Below, piece after piece: positions 1 through 11,574 of a stretch of 64,000 nt of DNA; position 1 is the first letter of the stretch, and each line of letters begins with the position of its first letter. Origin of the DNA: Asterella californica (taxonomy: Eukaryota; Streptophyta; Marchantiopsida; Marchantiales; Aytoniaceae). The stretch is taken from contig JAYKYS010000007.1 in assembly GCA_036924285.1 (NCBI GenBank), positions 3,224,001 through 3,288,000 of the forward strand, written 5' to 3'. The notes under the pieces are model-generated. The model was not told the DNA's origin, did no database searches, and saw only the letters and a program-made list of their open reading frames with translations. Made by a program: the position numbers and the translations under genes.

Positions 1-256
1 AGATGATCACATCGTTTTGAAACCAACGGAGGCGACAACTATCTATAAAAGAAGTGTGCTCATGATTACCGGGATAAGAGAACTGGTTTCTACACTGTAA
101 AAACAACATGAACCGTGACTTTTTGCGGAAATGTTGCATATGGATAGAGTACTACAGCTGGGAGGAAGAAGATTTGATCGGATAAATCATGACAAGTTGA
201 AGTTGTTTCATCAACAAAAGTTCTCTATTCAGTCCGAGGACGGAGCAAAAATTTAA
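1..256 (+). pseudogene. 3' end of TyC Ty3/Gypsy pol (integrase C-terminus)
   Basis: The last codons before TAA at 254-256 read LGGRRFDRINHDKLKLF and end SEDGAKI. The same C-terminus ends the intact polyprotein encoded on the minus strand at 31207-36093. This is the tail of the integrase C-terminal domain of a second TyC copy, whose 5' part lies outside the window. The first ~120 bases do not align cleanly in one frame, so the copy is probably degenerate. A TyC LTR follows 13 bases downstream, which supports the assignment. Confidence 0.8.
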
Positions 257-269
257 TTCAAGGGTAAAA

Positions 270-1145
270 TGTAATGACCTATGTTACACAGAGGAAGTGT
301 TTTTATTAGTAAAGATTTTAGTTATAACTAAGTGTGGAGAATGTTTATTTGCTGCCCAAGTACTTTAAGGAGATATCAAGTTAGTCATGACTAGCTAAAG
401 TTAGTTATGATTAAACTTAACTGTATTTTTGGATAGAATTAAGATATTTCCTAAAGAGTGAGCACTACTATCTTGTCATCTTGTCTAAAAGATAGAAAAA
501 GAGATGAAAATTATCTCTTATCTCCTTTTTGGCTTGATATTAGTGATGGGACTAAAGTTATGGACTTTGGGGGCATTAAAAGCAAGAAGAGATTTCACAG
601 GTCTCCTTTTTAGTGGATCTTAGTGTAGAGAGTGTGGAAATTCGAGATTTATTGAGGATATTCCAAAATCCTTCTAAAAATCTTTGACTTTGAAGGAATA
701 AGCCCATGTGAAAAGATAAGAAGTCAATGTGATCAATACTTTTATCTTAAGGGATATCTTAGTAAAACCTGATAAAAATAGTTACGTCTAAGTTACCGGA
801 GGGCACCAAAATAAAAACCTAGAATGTGTAAATAGAGGAGTAGAGAAGAGCTCCTCATCCTTATTTTCACATTGACGTAATGACAACTTGAACAATATAG
901 AGATGAGATTTTAGCATGTGATAACTTGAGAGACGTCGTTAGAATGAGGAATTTTAGTTTATGAGTGTGTGAAGGATTGAACTTAGCATTTTTCTCTTCA
1001 AGTTAATGGTGTGCTTTCATCAAAGCCATCAGAGATGACTCTTGAACGAGAGACAGATCGGACATGTTACAGATTGATCGATGACTATCGTGGAGGTTGA
1101 GAGATTAAGGGGGTAGTTGATCGATAGGACCACTGAGGGTTTACA
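270..1145 (+). repeat. TyC 3' LTR
   Basis: It begins TGTAATGACCTATGTTACAC after a purine-rich tract (AAGGGTAAAA) and ends GAGGGTTTACA. It matches the reverse complement of the two LTRs at 30287-31193 and 38128-39036 along its length, but with many substitutions and small indels, so this copy is older. Sequence from 1146 onward belongs to a TyA element, so this TyC copy appears to have inserted into TyA. Confidence 0.85.
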
Positions 1146-1425
1146 GATCTCATTCTTCCTCTGAAGAATTTACATTGCACTTTACTCTATCTCTTCATCC
1201 ACAGACATCCTAGTATCCAAACCATGCAATAAAACAATCTCATCCGTAATCCATCACTTCCGTTTGATGATGTCGATGATGACATTATGAAACTCACGCT
1301 TAGCCATGCTTAAAACCTCCCTCAAGGTAAACTCCACCTTTGTATTTAGAATGTGATCTTCCAAGGCTCCCTTCAAGTCTGTTGAAGCCTCGATGTATCG
1401 ATCATCCACGTAGAAACTGCAAGGA
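1146..1425 (-). pseudogene. TyA gag-protease linker fragment
   Basis: The reverse complement matches plus-strand TyA at about 12068-12320. That is the linker between the Gag zinc knuckle and the protease, including the segment read as VEFTLREVLDIAKREF in TyA. It is degenerate. It forms the downstream part of a minus-strand TyA copy (TyA-prime, 1146-6903) that is cut on its left by the TyC insertion. Confidence 0.75.
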
Positions 1426-2030
1426 GTTCACTGATATCTTACAACAAGGGGTGATCTTTTGGAAAGATGAGAAAGTAGCGTTGAGAGATACTGGTATACT
1501 TCTTCAGATCAACTTTGATAGAGGAGGGAGGAAAAAGTTGGTTGAGGACCACTTATCAACGCAAGCAGTTGCAATAGTGGAGGCTGGAACCTATGGCATA
1601 AAGGTTGAGGATCAAGCTGAGAGAAGTTTTAACGATCATATTGAGCCGAGTGGATTGTGGTCATCTGCCATCTCCATGAAGCAGAAGGAAAGATGACACA
1701 TGAAACGTTGTTGACGACAGCTTCTACGATCCGAAGAGATACTAGATGAGAGGATCCCCGATAGAAGCTCTATCGATACATGCTTATATCATCAAAAATC
1801 AACACGAAGCGTTGTTGGAGGAAAAGAGAAGACGAGATTCAGAGAATGTAGGGGAGAACTTCTTCCAAGAGACAGACTTCAAGGGGAGAAGGTTCGTCAA
1901 GATCTTTGAGATGTAAGAGCTCAAAATCTACCAATGGATGATGTTCATTCTCCAAAAAGAGCAAAGGAGTCTCAGAAGGAGAAAGATAAGCCGGTTGCAT
2001 ACAAACTACAGTCCATCGCACCAGATAGAT
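1426..2030 (+). pseudogene. Inverted internal segment of the TyA-prime copy
   Basis: This block is in the opposite orientation to the flanking TyA-prime sequence. It reads from the remains of a zinc knuckle (residues HPRRNC) through KKLVEDHLS and AVAIVEAGTYG to the lysine-rich segment before VAYKLQS. It corresponds to TyA positions near 11575-12060, plus a short piece (zinc knuckle to FDRGG) that the main TyA copy has lost. Stops and indels are present. The simplest reading is an in-place inversion of about 600 bp inside TyA-prime. Confidence 0.75.
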
Positions 2031-3050
2031 CGTTGGATCCAACCTTACTTCTCCAAAGGGTTTTGCTCCGCTTGTAGACCCTTGTTCCTCCAATCTTGTG
2101 AGAATGATATGCAAATCTCGCATTCCACGCATGATCTTCTCAAGGTTTGAATCGTCCTTCTTCAGAGACACCATAGGTGCCTGGACAACTGGTACTACTT
2201 GTCTAGCAACAGGAACCACTAGTCGAACTACATGAACATGTGCTATAGCAGTCGGTGTTGGTCTCGGTCTCCTAATGAGAATTTTTTCTCGTCTTCGCTC
2301 TCTCTTGATAAGCATACCAACCGCTTGCCCAACTCTTTTCCAACTGGTCAATCCATCGTCTTCCTCCCGGTCCTCCAAATACACCTCCAACTTCTCTTGT
2401 AGTTTCTCATCTAGAGTCTGAAGAAATAACTCTATCTTGTTGGACTACAACGTCAACTTCTCCATCCTAGAAAATTGTTTCTCAAACTCCTTCAGTAACT
2501 CAGTAGCTTGTAAACTCTTCCTCGATTGCTCAATCCACTCTAAGAACGACTTCTTGGTGATCCGATCAGAGTCCTCCAAGAAATACTCGTCCATCAATGC
2601 ATGAACAAACGTCTCCCAATCCTTGCCAAATGGTTCGTTAGCATTTTAACATGATCTCTAATCTTTGGAGCTGCGGCCAAGTCAAACGTCTTAATCATTT
2701 CACCTTTTGATATTTGGTTAAGCTCCGTCTCCTTCACATAATGTCTCATATATCTTGAGACGTCCCTCTAATCAAATTGGTCAATCTTGCTAACCATTGC
2801 TTGAAGCGCCTTTGTTGTCAAAAATTCCTTCTGCTCATCAACTGTTGTTGCCGTAAGAACAATGTGAATGCTTGAAACATCGATGCAGTCGTCGGATCCA
2901 ACTACACCTTCAGCACTCCATCCGAACCACTAGCTCTATTTCCATCACCTTTCTCTTCCCCACTTATCAATCTCCTCTTCAAAGTTCAAACACAAAAGAA
3001 ATCTCTATCTCATATTTTCACGTCGGGTTCACCACCTTTTTGTCGTATCA
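2031..3050 (-). pseudogene. TyA-prime gag remnant
   Basis: On the minus strand the sequence encodes pieces of the TyA Gag. There is a C-terminal part with LEDREEDDGLTSWKRV, a Pro/Val-rich tract with RLVVPVARQVVPVV, and a segment ending LEEQGSTSGAKP (ORF about 1839-2390). Upstream pieces match TyA Gag in the reverse complement of 2400-3050. Several frameshifts break the frame. This is the capsid-like part of a Ty3/Gypsy element and has no intact product. Confidence 0.75.
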
Positions 3051-6000
3051 TATTTTGCGTGAAGGTTGTCTAGGAAAATATGAGGTTCTTGGTTGTGGAG
3101 ATCGTGTGCTGAACAGAGGCAAGAAAGAGAGAGACAAGCACGAGAACTAGCGTCACAATATATACCAACTCTCAATTTATATACATTGTCGGTTCTTTCT
3201 CCCTAAGAACACAAAACTGGGAAATAGATCGAAGCGATCTAGAATTTGCATCAACCCCCTTAAAATGAGTCCCTGAATCTCACCCCATACGCAAAATTAC
3301 CGAAGCGTAGCTCAAAGTAAGAAAACATCTCTTTGCTAACAAAAAGAGCTGCACTAGCATCACACGATTCAAACCCAAGTCCAAACAACATCTATGTACA
3401 AGCCCTTAGCTAAAGCTAGCTACCACGAGCTGTACATAACCAACTAGAACTCTAACGAACTCAAAAGGACGAAAATCATAGCAAAGAAATAAAAAAAGAT
3501 CTATCTAGAAACTTCCTTCTTTCGTCAAAGGGTCTTCAGATGTCGATAAGGTCTTCTTTCCTAACTCCGTTGGCCCCAAGAACTCCCAAATCCGACTCTT
3601 GACAGCTAAGATATCGCTGATTTTTTATCGCAGGTGATCAAACTTCCAAAAACTCCTTCCTGCGGCTTAGAATCAAGCACACCGTCCAAACGAATCACCT
3701 AATCTGATATTCGTCTTCCTTGATAGGTAGATATAGCTACCTTGAACCCAATGAGACTCCAAACAAGTTGTTTGGAGTTCCCTTCACGAAATCACACAAG
3801 AAATTTGATCACATAAAGCAAAAAATGGACGTAAATTGACTCCCTATGGCTCAAACTCGCTTACCACAACCAAACTAATAATCCAATCCACATACGGTCT
3901 TCTCTTATGCGTAGGTGAAGACTCCATGATCGCATAAGCACCAAGAACGAAGAGCTTGGCTCGCTGATCACGAAGAACAACCCAACATCAGATCGCAGGC
4001 GACAAAAAATTGACGTAAGTCCTTCCCTGCGAGCCAATTTCACCCAGAATCCCAAATCACCTGATGAAATTCGTATTATCTCAAATTTTTGAAGAACTTA
4101 GTATTATGATCTCGACGAATCCAAAGACAACAAGTTTGAACTCCGGAATGACCTGAACGGTCCAACTCTCCTTCGCATGCCATTGAAGCACTCCAAAAAC
4201 CTTCCATGCGTCTCAATTTCTCCTAGAACACACTCCTCAATCCGCCTCTTCAAGAATCCTCGTAACCAATGCGTAGGTTCCTAGCCGTGGAGATGTAGTG
4301 TGCTAAATAGAGAACAAGAAAAAGAAACACAAGCACGAAAATGAAAACGAACGTCGCTATATATATCAACTCTCAACGTATATACCCTACCAATTCTTTC
4401 TCCTAAGAACACAAAACTAAGAAACAGACCAGAGCTGTCTGTAACCTGCTTCAAAACCCCTAAAACGAGTCTCTGAATCTCAACCTAGACCCAAAACTAT
4501 CGAAGCGTAGCTCAAAGCAAGAGAAACATCTTTGCAAACAGAGCTGCACCTATACCACAAGATTCAAACCCAAGTCCAAACAACATCCATGTACAAGCTC
4601 TTAGCTAAAGCTAGCTACCACAAGCTGTACATGACCAATTAAAACTCTAACAAACTCAAAAGCCAAAAACCGTAGCAAATGAACCAAAAAAGGTCTAATT
4701 GAGAACTTTTTCTTTTCGTCAAACGGTCTTCAGATGTCGATAAGGTCTTCTTTCATGACTCCGTTGGTCCAAGAAACCTTCAGATCCAACTTTCGACAGC
4801 CGAGATATCACCGATTTTCGGTCGCATGTGATCGAACCTTCAAAAACTCATCCATGCGACTTAAAACCGCACACACTGTCCAAACGGATCGTCTGATCTG
4901 ATATCAGTCTTCTCTGGTAGGTAGATCTAGCTATCCTAAACCCAACGAGACTCCAAACAAACCGTTTGGAGTTGTCCTCGCAAAATCACGCAAGAAATTT
5001 GGTCGCAGGTTGCAAAAATCTTATGTAAATCGACTCATTACGGCTCAAACTCACTCACCACATCCAAATCAACAACACAATCCACATACGGTCTTCTCTT
5101 ATGTGTAGATGAAGACTCCTTGATCGCGTAGGCACCAAGAACGAAGAGCTTGGCTCACCGATCGCGAAGAACAACCCAATTCAAGTCGTAGACGAACGAA
5201 AATCTTACGTAAGCGCTTCCCTGCGAGCCAATTTCACTCTAAACTCCCAAATCGTCCGATGAAACTTCATATCATCTTCAATTTCTTGAAGAACTCTGCG
5301 TTCTGATCTCGATGGATCTCGAACTCTCCTTCATAGATCACTGAAGTTCTCTAAATCCTCTTCTTGTGTCTCAATTTCTCTCAGAACACACTCCTTGATC
5401 CATCTCTTCACAAACCGTCTCAATCAATGCGTAGCCTGCACAGATCTGAACCCAATGACGCCGCACAGATCTGAACCCAACGCACAGATCTGAACCCAAT
5501 GCGTTTGAATTGGACCTCCAAATCTCTCAAATCGTCCGCTGACAGGTCGCAAGCGCAAGCTAGCTCCTTAAGCTGCTCCCTTACATCAGTCACAGTACTT
5601 ACAAGTTTTCTCAGATTATCAGGAAGCAAGTCCCTTGCGTCCTTAGTATAGCGTCAGGAGCTACAAATACCCAATCAGCAAAAGTAAACTAGGGCTTAGC
5701 TTGATTTTTTCTTCTTTCGAGTCGTGTAATTTCTCCACTAGACGTCCAAATGAAGTAAACGAAGTGCCCATGGAAAGCTGACAATGAGCTCTACCCATGT
5801 TTGTCAATACTAAACCACTCTTTGAGAAGAGTGGAATGTTTTTAGGACTGGGAATCCATTACTACAATCGTGATTTTACAAGAAAAAATATTAAAATTAA
5901 CAATAATTCGAATTTTTAAAACAAAATGTAACGTTTAAATTATATTTTGTCAATTTAATATATAAATTATGATTTATCAGTTAGTAGTGATTTATCAAAT

Positions 6001-6620
6001 GTTTGGCCTCACAATCCACTGCGGAAGATGATGTATCGTGCGTAAAGTATTCCAAAATAAAAAGAAAAAAGAGAGTTCTTATATTTCATATATTTTTATA
6101 TTTTTTACTTAATCCTTAAGTAAAAAATATCCTTTTAAGTACCCATTCTATACTACAGTAACGATGTAATGAAAATGAAGATCCAAAGTTGTGCCAAAAG
6201 TCTGTAAGTTGGGGTCTAGCTTGTTTTACCCATCTTTCGAGTCTCGTAACTTCTCCACTAGACGTCTAAACGAAGTAGACGAAGTGCCAATGAGAAGCTG
6301 ACAATGAGCTCTACCCATTGATGTGATGAAAGTGAAGATCCGGAGTTGTGCCAAAAGCTCATAAGCTGAGGCCTAGCTTGTTTTACCCATCTTTCGAGTC
6401 TGTAACTTCTCCACTAAGCGTCCAAATGAAGTAGACAAAATGCCCATGGGAAGCTAACAAGGAGCTCTACCCATCTATGTAATGAAGATCCAGAGTTGTG
6501 CAAAAAGGCTGTAAATTGGGGCCTAGCTTGCTTTTCCCATGAATGTCTTTGGAGCGATAACTGTCAGAATTTGATTTTCAGATAGGATAGGAGCCAGTCC
6601 ACGACACGACAACGCTTTGC
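3051..6620 (-). repeat. TyA-prime LTR with internal ~1.2-kb duplication
   Basis: This is the reverse complement of the TyA LTR at 8552-10720. The block 3171-4300 is repeated at about 4372-5440 (offset 1201 bases; both contain the stretch around CTTTCTCC(C)TAAGAACACAAAACT). Copies of the 157-bp LTR subrepeat are at 5690-5798 and 6163-6530. The distal end near 6590-6620 has the reverse complement of the LTR start TGTCGTGTCGTGG. An AT-rich insert splits the LTR at 5799-6162. Confidence 0.75.
5799..6162. other. AT-rich insertion within the TyA-prime LTR
   Basis: About 360 bases interrupt one 157-bp subrepeat between 'gctctacccat' and 'gatgtaatgaaaatg'. The insert is much richer in A/T than its flanks. 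It starts with a small hairpin (accactcttt/gagaagagtgg) and has no ORF of note. The string ACCCAT occurs at its left edge and again near its right edge, which could be a remnant of a target duplication. The type of insert is unknown. Confidence 0.5.
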
Positions 6621-6903
6621 GTGTTTGCATTGGACCTCCAAATCTCTCGAATCGTCTGTCGACAGCTTGTAGATGCAAGCTAGTCTTTTAAGCTACCCTC
6701 TTACGTCAATCTCGTACGTGAATGTTTTTCAGAGAATAATAGATGAAGTGCTAATGGAAAGTTGACAACGAGCTCTACCAGTTGATGTAATGAAAATGAT
6801 GATCTGAAGTTGTGTAAAAGAACTCATTTTTAGTCTTATGACCATCTTTGGAGCGATAATGATAAGTATCGAAAATAGATTTTCAGATAGGAGCCGGTCC
6901 ACG
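6621..6903 (-). repeat. Second truncated TyA LTR end
   Basis: This repeats the distal LTR sequence seen at 5500-5560 and 6530-6620 (ggacctccaaatctctcgaatcgtc, then the subrepeat, then ggagccggtccacgacacga). It is a second partial minus-strand LTR end. The LTR end has therefore been duplicated in tandem next to TyA-prime. Confidence 0.65.
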
Positions 6904-8551
6904 ACACGAGAGCGTGGACCTGAACCTCATCTTTACAAGAGAGAATGATGTGTTTGAAATCAAGAATGTTATATCTCATGTTCTTACTTGTATAATACTA
7001 TTATTCATGCATTAAATTTATATAAAAGTGTAACACGTACTTTATTTTACTCACTTCATGAGCAATGATTACATGTAAGCATGTGACGGTTAGTGAGTCC
7101 AGAAAAAGAAGAAGCTACACTTAAGCGTAACGTTTGAAAAAAAGTTAGTGACTGAAGGATCACGAACCTTAGAAGAGCAAGAGGAAATGAGAACCAGGAA
7201 GAGAGAAGACAGAGTACATAACATAAATGAGATCCACAAGCATGGTGAAGAGAGGATAAGTGATCAAAAAGTAAAACGCATAAGGATTTTAATGCTAGGA
7301 CTACAAGTTGCAAGTAGCATAAGAGCGTTGGAAAAGAAATTAAATTCTTTCAATTATTATTTAGTTTTGTGATTATGAAATTAGAGAAGATTGGACTTCT
7401 GGAGAGATTTCAATCTTGATTCAAAAGTGAAATTCCTCGAGCAGAGTACCAGAAGCAATGAAGTTAGTCAGCTTAAGGATTTCTCGTGACCTTTGTCAGC
7501 AAACAAATGCCATGTAATATATATGAGTAGATTTTATGATATTTTAGTTTGAATTTTTGTGTGCTAAAGTTGAAGTGGAAGCGCCTTATATGGTGGTTAC
7601 TCTATCTCCTGCAAATATTTTGATTTCCTATTTTCAAGCTTCTATAGAGATGTTAGTCTTTTTGTTTCGGTTCTGACTTGTACGCTGGTAGAAAAAGCGT
7701 ACCAAATATCTTCCAATCCGAAGCCAACTCATAGCAGTTCCCATCTGTGTTCTAAGTCTCAGACTAATCAATTGTTCTAAATTATTTTAGTAATTATCAA
7801 GCTAATTGCGTTAATTAATGGAAGGTTTAATGAACTAGATATCAAGACAAGAAGAGTACGGTCTTCAAAAAGGTTCATGTCAACGACTAGTTCATTGCAT
7901 ACAAGAGATTCTACTTTGAGGTCTACAATCAAACGTTTCAATTACATCTTAACATCATATTAACATGAGAAGCGTGCATACTATTCATCTCTTCCAAGAT
8001 GAGGAGAACAACACGTTCATTAATTTTTTGTTTCCGGTGTTATGTCTCCATATGTATTTATTTTCTGAATTTTATTTCTGCATATTAGTTTTTTAAGTTA
8101 TGTTTGGAAAATCTAACTGCTCTTTGTTAACACTTAATAGTTATTTTAAATTTCGAAATTTCACATTTATCTAACATTTAGTTTTAATATTTAAAAATTT
8201 TCTGATAACACAAACAAAAGAAAACTTCTCTAGTCTAGAAACCAAGTCCAACTCTTCTCACCATAATCAACGCCAATTCTCATTTGCAATGTCTTTCCTA
8301 CTTCCTTGTTTTTTCTCTTCCTTCTCTCCAGCCAATATGCATCAAAAGCGTATATTTGGCTATGGAATAGAAAGAGACAAGCGGGAAAGATGGACTAGAA
8401 AAATCAACGACTTTGATAGACGATGTGGACAATGAGAGACGTCAAGCAGAATGTGCGTCAAGAGAGGTGGAGAGCAGCAAGTCTGTTTAAGAGGTGTATG
8501 AAATAGTAGACACAAGTTCTTGAACGTAGCATGTTATGAAAATTAGTTTGG
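6904..8551. other. Unassigned spacer between two divergent TyA elements
   Basis: I recognise no gene or known repeat here. The stretch is AT-rich, and its ORFs are short and unlike anything I know. The longest, at 7148-7372, gives a lysine/arginine-rich 74-residue peptide with no domain. Flanking LTRs point away from the spacer on both sides. Confidence 0.5.
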
Positions 8552-10720
8552 TGTCGTGTCGTGGACCGGCTCCTATCTGAAATTCAGACTTCGATGCTTG
8601 TCGCTCCAAAGACACTCATGAGAAAAACAAGCTAGGCCCTAGCTTACGGACTTTTGGCATCATTTCGAATCTCCATTTTCATCACATAGATGGGTAGAGC
8701 TCCTTGTCATCTTTCCATAGGCACTTCGTTTACTTCGTTTGGACGCCAAGTGGAGAAGTTACAGGACTCGAAAGATGGAGAAAACAAGCTAGGCCCCAGC
8801 TTACGAGTTTTTGGTGCAACTTTGGATCTTCGCTTTTATCGCATCAGTGGATAGAGCTCCTTGTCAGCTTTCCATAGGCACTTCGTCTACTTCGTTTGGA
8901 CGCCTAGTGGAGAAGTTACAGGACTCGAAAGATGGAGAAAACAAGCTAAGCCTCAACTTACGAGTTTTTGGCGCAACTTCGGATCTTCACTTTTATCACA
9001 TCAGTGGATAGAGCTCCTTGTCAGCTTTCCATAGGCACTTCGTCTACTTCGTTTGGACGCATAGTGGAAAAGTTACAAGACTTGAAAGATGGAGAAAACA
9101 AGCTAAGCCCCAGCTTACGGGCTTTTGGCGCAACTTCAGATTTTCACTTTCATCACATAGATGGGTAGAGCTCGTTGTCAGCTTTCCATGGACATCTTGT
9201 TTACTTCGTTTGGACATCTAGTGAAGAAGTTATGCGACTCAAAAGAAAGTAAAATCAAGCTAGACCTTAGTTACTTGTTGATTGGGTACTTGAGGCTTCA
9301 AGCGTTATATGAAAGACGCAAGGGACCTCCTTCATTATGACTGAGAGAACTTCGTACGTACAGAGATTGTTACAAGGGGGCAGCTTAGGGACTAGCTTGC
9401 GCCTGTGATCTGTCAACGTACGGTTCGGGAAATTTAGGAGTCCAATGCGAGCGCGCAAGGCGTCGTTTGGTTCAGATCTGTGCAGGCTACACACTGGTTC
9501 AAACGGTTTTGGAAGAGATGGATCGAGGAGTGCGTACTAAGTGAAATTGAGACACAGGAAGCAGATTTAAGGATTTCAGTTACTTGTGAAGGAGAGTTGG
9601 ACCGTTCGGGCCGTTCCGGAGTCCAAACTTGATGTCCTTGGATCCATCGGGATCAGAACACCGAGTTCTACAGAAAATTGAAGACGATACGAGTTTTCAT
9701 CGGGCGGTTTGGGAGTTCTGAGAGAAATTGGCTCGCAGGGAAGCGCTTACATCAGATTTTTGTTCGCCTACGACTTGAGATTGGTTTGTTCTTCGTGATC
9801 GGTGAGCCAAGCTCTTCGTTCTTGGTGCCTACGCGAGCAGGGAGTCTTCATCTAAGCATAGGAGAAGACTGTACGTGAACTGGATTGTTGGTTTGGGTGT
9901 GGTGAGCAAGTTTGAGCCGCAGGGAGCTGATTTACGTTAGTTTTTTGCAACCTGCGACCAAATTTCTTGCATGGTTTTGCAAGGGGAACTTCAAACGGCT
10001 TGTTTGGAGTCTCGTTGGGTTCAGGATAGCTAGATCTATTTGTCAGAGAAGACGGATATCAGTTTAGACGATCCGTTTGTGCGGTGTGTGCGGTTTTAAG
10101 CCGCAGGGAGGAGTTTTTGAAGGTTCGGTCACCTGCGACTGAAAATCGGTGATATCTCGGCTGTTGGGAGTCGGATCTGAAGGTTTCTTGGGTTAATGGA
10201 GTCAGCGGAGGAGATCCTATCGACATCTGAAGTCCGTTCGGTGAAAAGAGGAAGTCTACAGATAGACTTTTTTCGGTTTCTTCGCTACGGGTTTTGCTCT
10301 TTTGAGTTCATTAGAGTTCTGGTTGGCTATATACAGCTTGTGGTAGCTAGTTTTAGCTAAGAATTTGTACATGGATGTGGTTTGGACTTGGGTTCAGATC
10401 GCGTGATACTGCTGTGGCTCTACTTGTTAGCAAAGGGAAGTTTCTCTTGCTTTGAGTTACGCTTCGGTGTTTTTGGGTCAGGGTTGAGAATCAGGGGTTG
10501 TTTTTAAGGGCTTTGAAGCAGGTTACAGACCGCTCTGGTCTATTTTTCAGTTCTGTGCTCTTAGGAGAAAGAACCGACAGTGTATATACATTTGGAGTTG
10601 GTATATAATACGCATTCGTTTTCGTGGTTGTTCTTCTCTGTCTTGTCTCTGTTCGACACATAGCATCTCCACAACCATGAACCTCGCATTTTTCAGACAT
10701 CCTTCACTCAATATCCGACA
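8552..10720 (+). repeat. TyA 5' LTR
   Basis: It starts TGTCGTGTCGTGGACCGGCTCC and runs into the gag leader. The right border is approximate (10700-10730) because no second intact plus-strand LTR is present; alignment with TyA-prime supports it. Four ~157-bp tandem units lie in its first third. The 3' LTR is missing because TyA is cut at about 25950 by LB sequence. Confidence 0.75.
8622..9250 (+). repeat. Four tandem 157-bp units in the TyA LTR
   Basis: Units begin at about 8622, 8780, 8937 and 9094, each with 'gaaaacaagctaggcc' or a variant. Each contains the conserved strings 'gagctccttgtcagctttcc', 'cacttcgtctacttcg' and 'gtggagaagttac'. The same unit occurs in inverted orientation at 5690-6530. 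A subrepeat inside the likely U3 region suggests promoter or enhancer repeats. The short ORFs that appear in it are by-products of the repeat. Confidence 0.85.
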
Positions 10721-10801
10721 CGATACGGTGGTGAAGTCGACGTGAAGGTCTGGGGTGGAGATTTCTTTTGTGTGTGAACTTTGAAGAAGAGATTTGCAGT
10801 C

Positions 10802-11557
10802 ATGAGTGAGGATGGGAAAGGTGATGGAGATGGAGCTGGTAGTTCAGGTGGGTCAGTCGAAGGTGCAGTTGGATCCGACGACTACATCGATGTTCCAAGC
10901 TTTCACTATGTTCTTACGGCAGCAACAGTCTGATGACCGAAAGGAAGCTTTGGCAACAAAGCATTACAAGCGGTGGTCAGCAGGATTGACCAGTTTGATG
11001 AGAGAGATGTCTCAAACTATCTAAGACATTATCTGAAAGAGATGGAGCTGAACCGGGTCTCAGAAGATGAGATGATTGAGACGTTTGAGTTAGCAACAGC
11101 TCCAGAGATTAGAGATCATGTTAAAATGCTAACGAAGCATTTTAGCAAGGATAGGGAGACGTTTGCTCGTGTCTTGATGGATGAGTACTTCTTGGAGGAC
11201 TCTGATCGGGTCACCAAGAAATCATTCTTGGAGTGGGTTGAGCAACCAAGGAAAAGTTTACAAGCTACAGAGTTGCTCAGGGAGTTTGAGAAGCAGTTTT
11301 CATGGCTGACTAGGATGGAGAAGTTGACACTGCAGTCCAACAAGATCGAGTTATTTCTTCGGGCTGCAGATGAGAAGCTGCAAGAGAAGCTGGAGGTACT
11401 TTTGGAGGATCGAGAAGAAGACGATGGACTGATCAGCAGTTGGAAGAAGGTTGAAGAAGCGGTTGGTCTTACCAAGAGGGAGCGAAGACGAGAGAAGGTT
11501 CCTGTTAGGAGACTGGCGCCAATACCTATAGCTGTAACACTTGTTCCTATAGTCTGA
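10802..11557 (+). pseudogene. TyA gag (frameshifted)
   Basis: The ATG at 10802 opens a Gly/Ser-rich reading that soon leaves frame. The main Gag body is readable from about 10976 to the stop at 11557 and contains DQFDERDVSNYLRHYLKEME, LTKHFSKDRETFARVLMDEY and FLEDSDRVTKKSFLEWVE. This matches the TyE Gag at 21581-22639 in order (RFDGRDVTKYLREYVGEME, FLEEDSERVTRRTLMDWIE). At least one frameshift lies near 10970. The zinc-knuckle part present in TyA-prime is deleted between 11557 and 11575. Retroelement capsid role by family; not functional. Confidence 0.8.
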
Positions 11558-11574
11558 CTAGTGGTTCCTATTAG

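Noticed and set aside
7148..7372. 74-codon basic ORF in the spacer between TyA copies
   Set aside because: Short, no domain, and overlapped by an equally long ORF on the other strand.
8811..9221. Three overlapping 66-67-codon ORFs that look like a tandem protein family
   Set aside because: They come from the 157-bp tandem DNA repeat in the TyA LTR. The period of 157 is not a multiple of three, so the frames shift between units.
8622..9250. CRISPR-like regular repeat array
   Set aside because: The repeats are adjacent 157-bp units without spacers, in eukaryotic LTR DNA.
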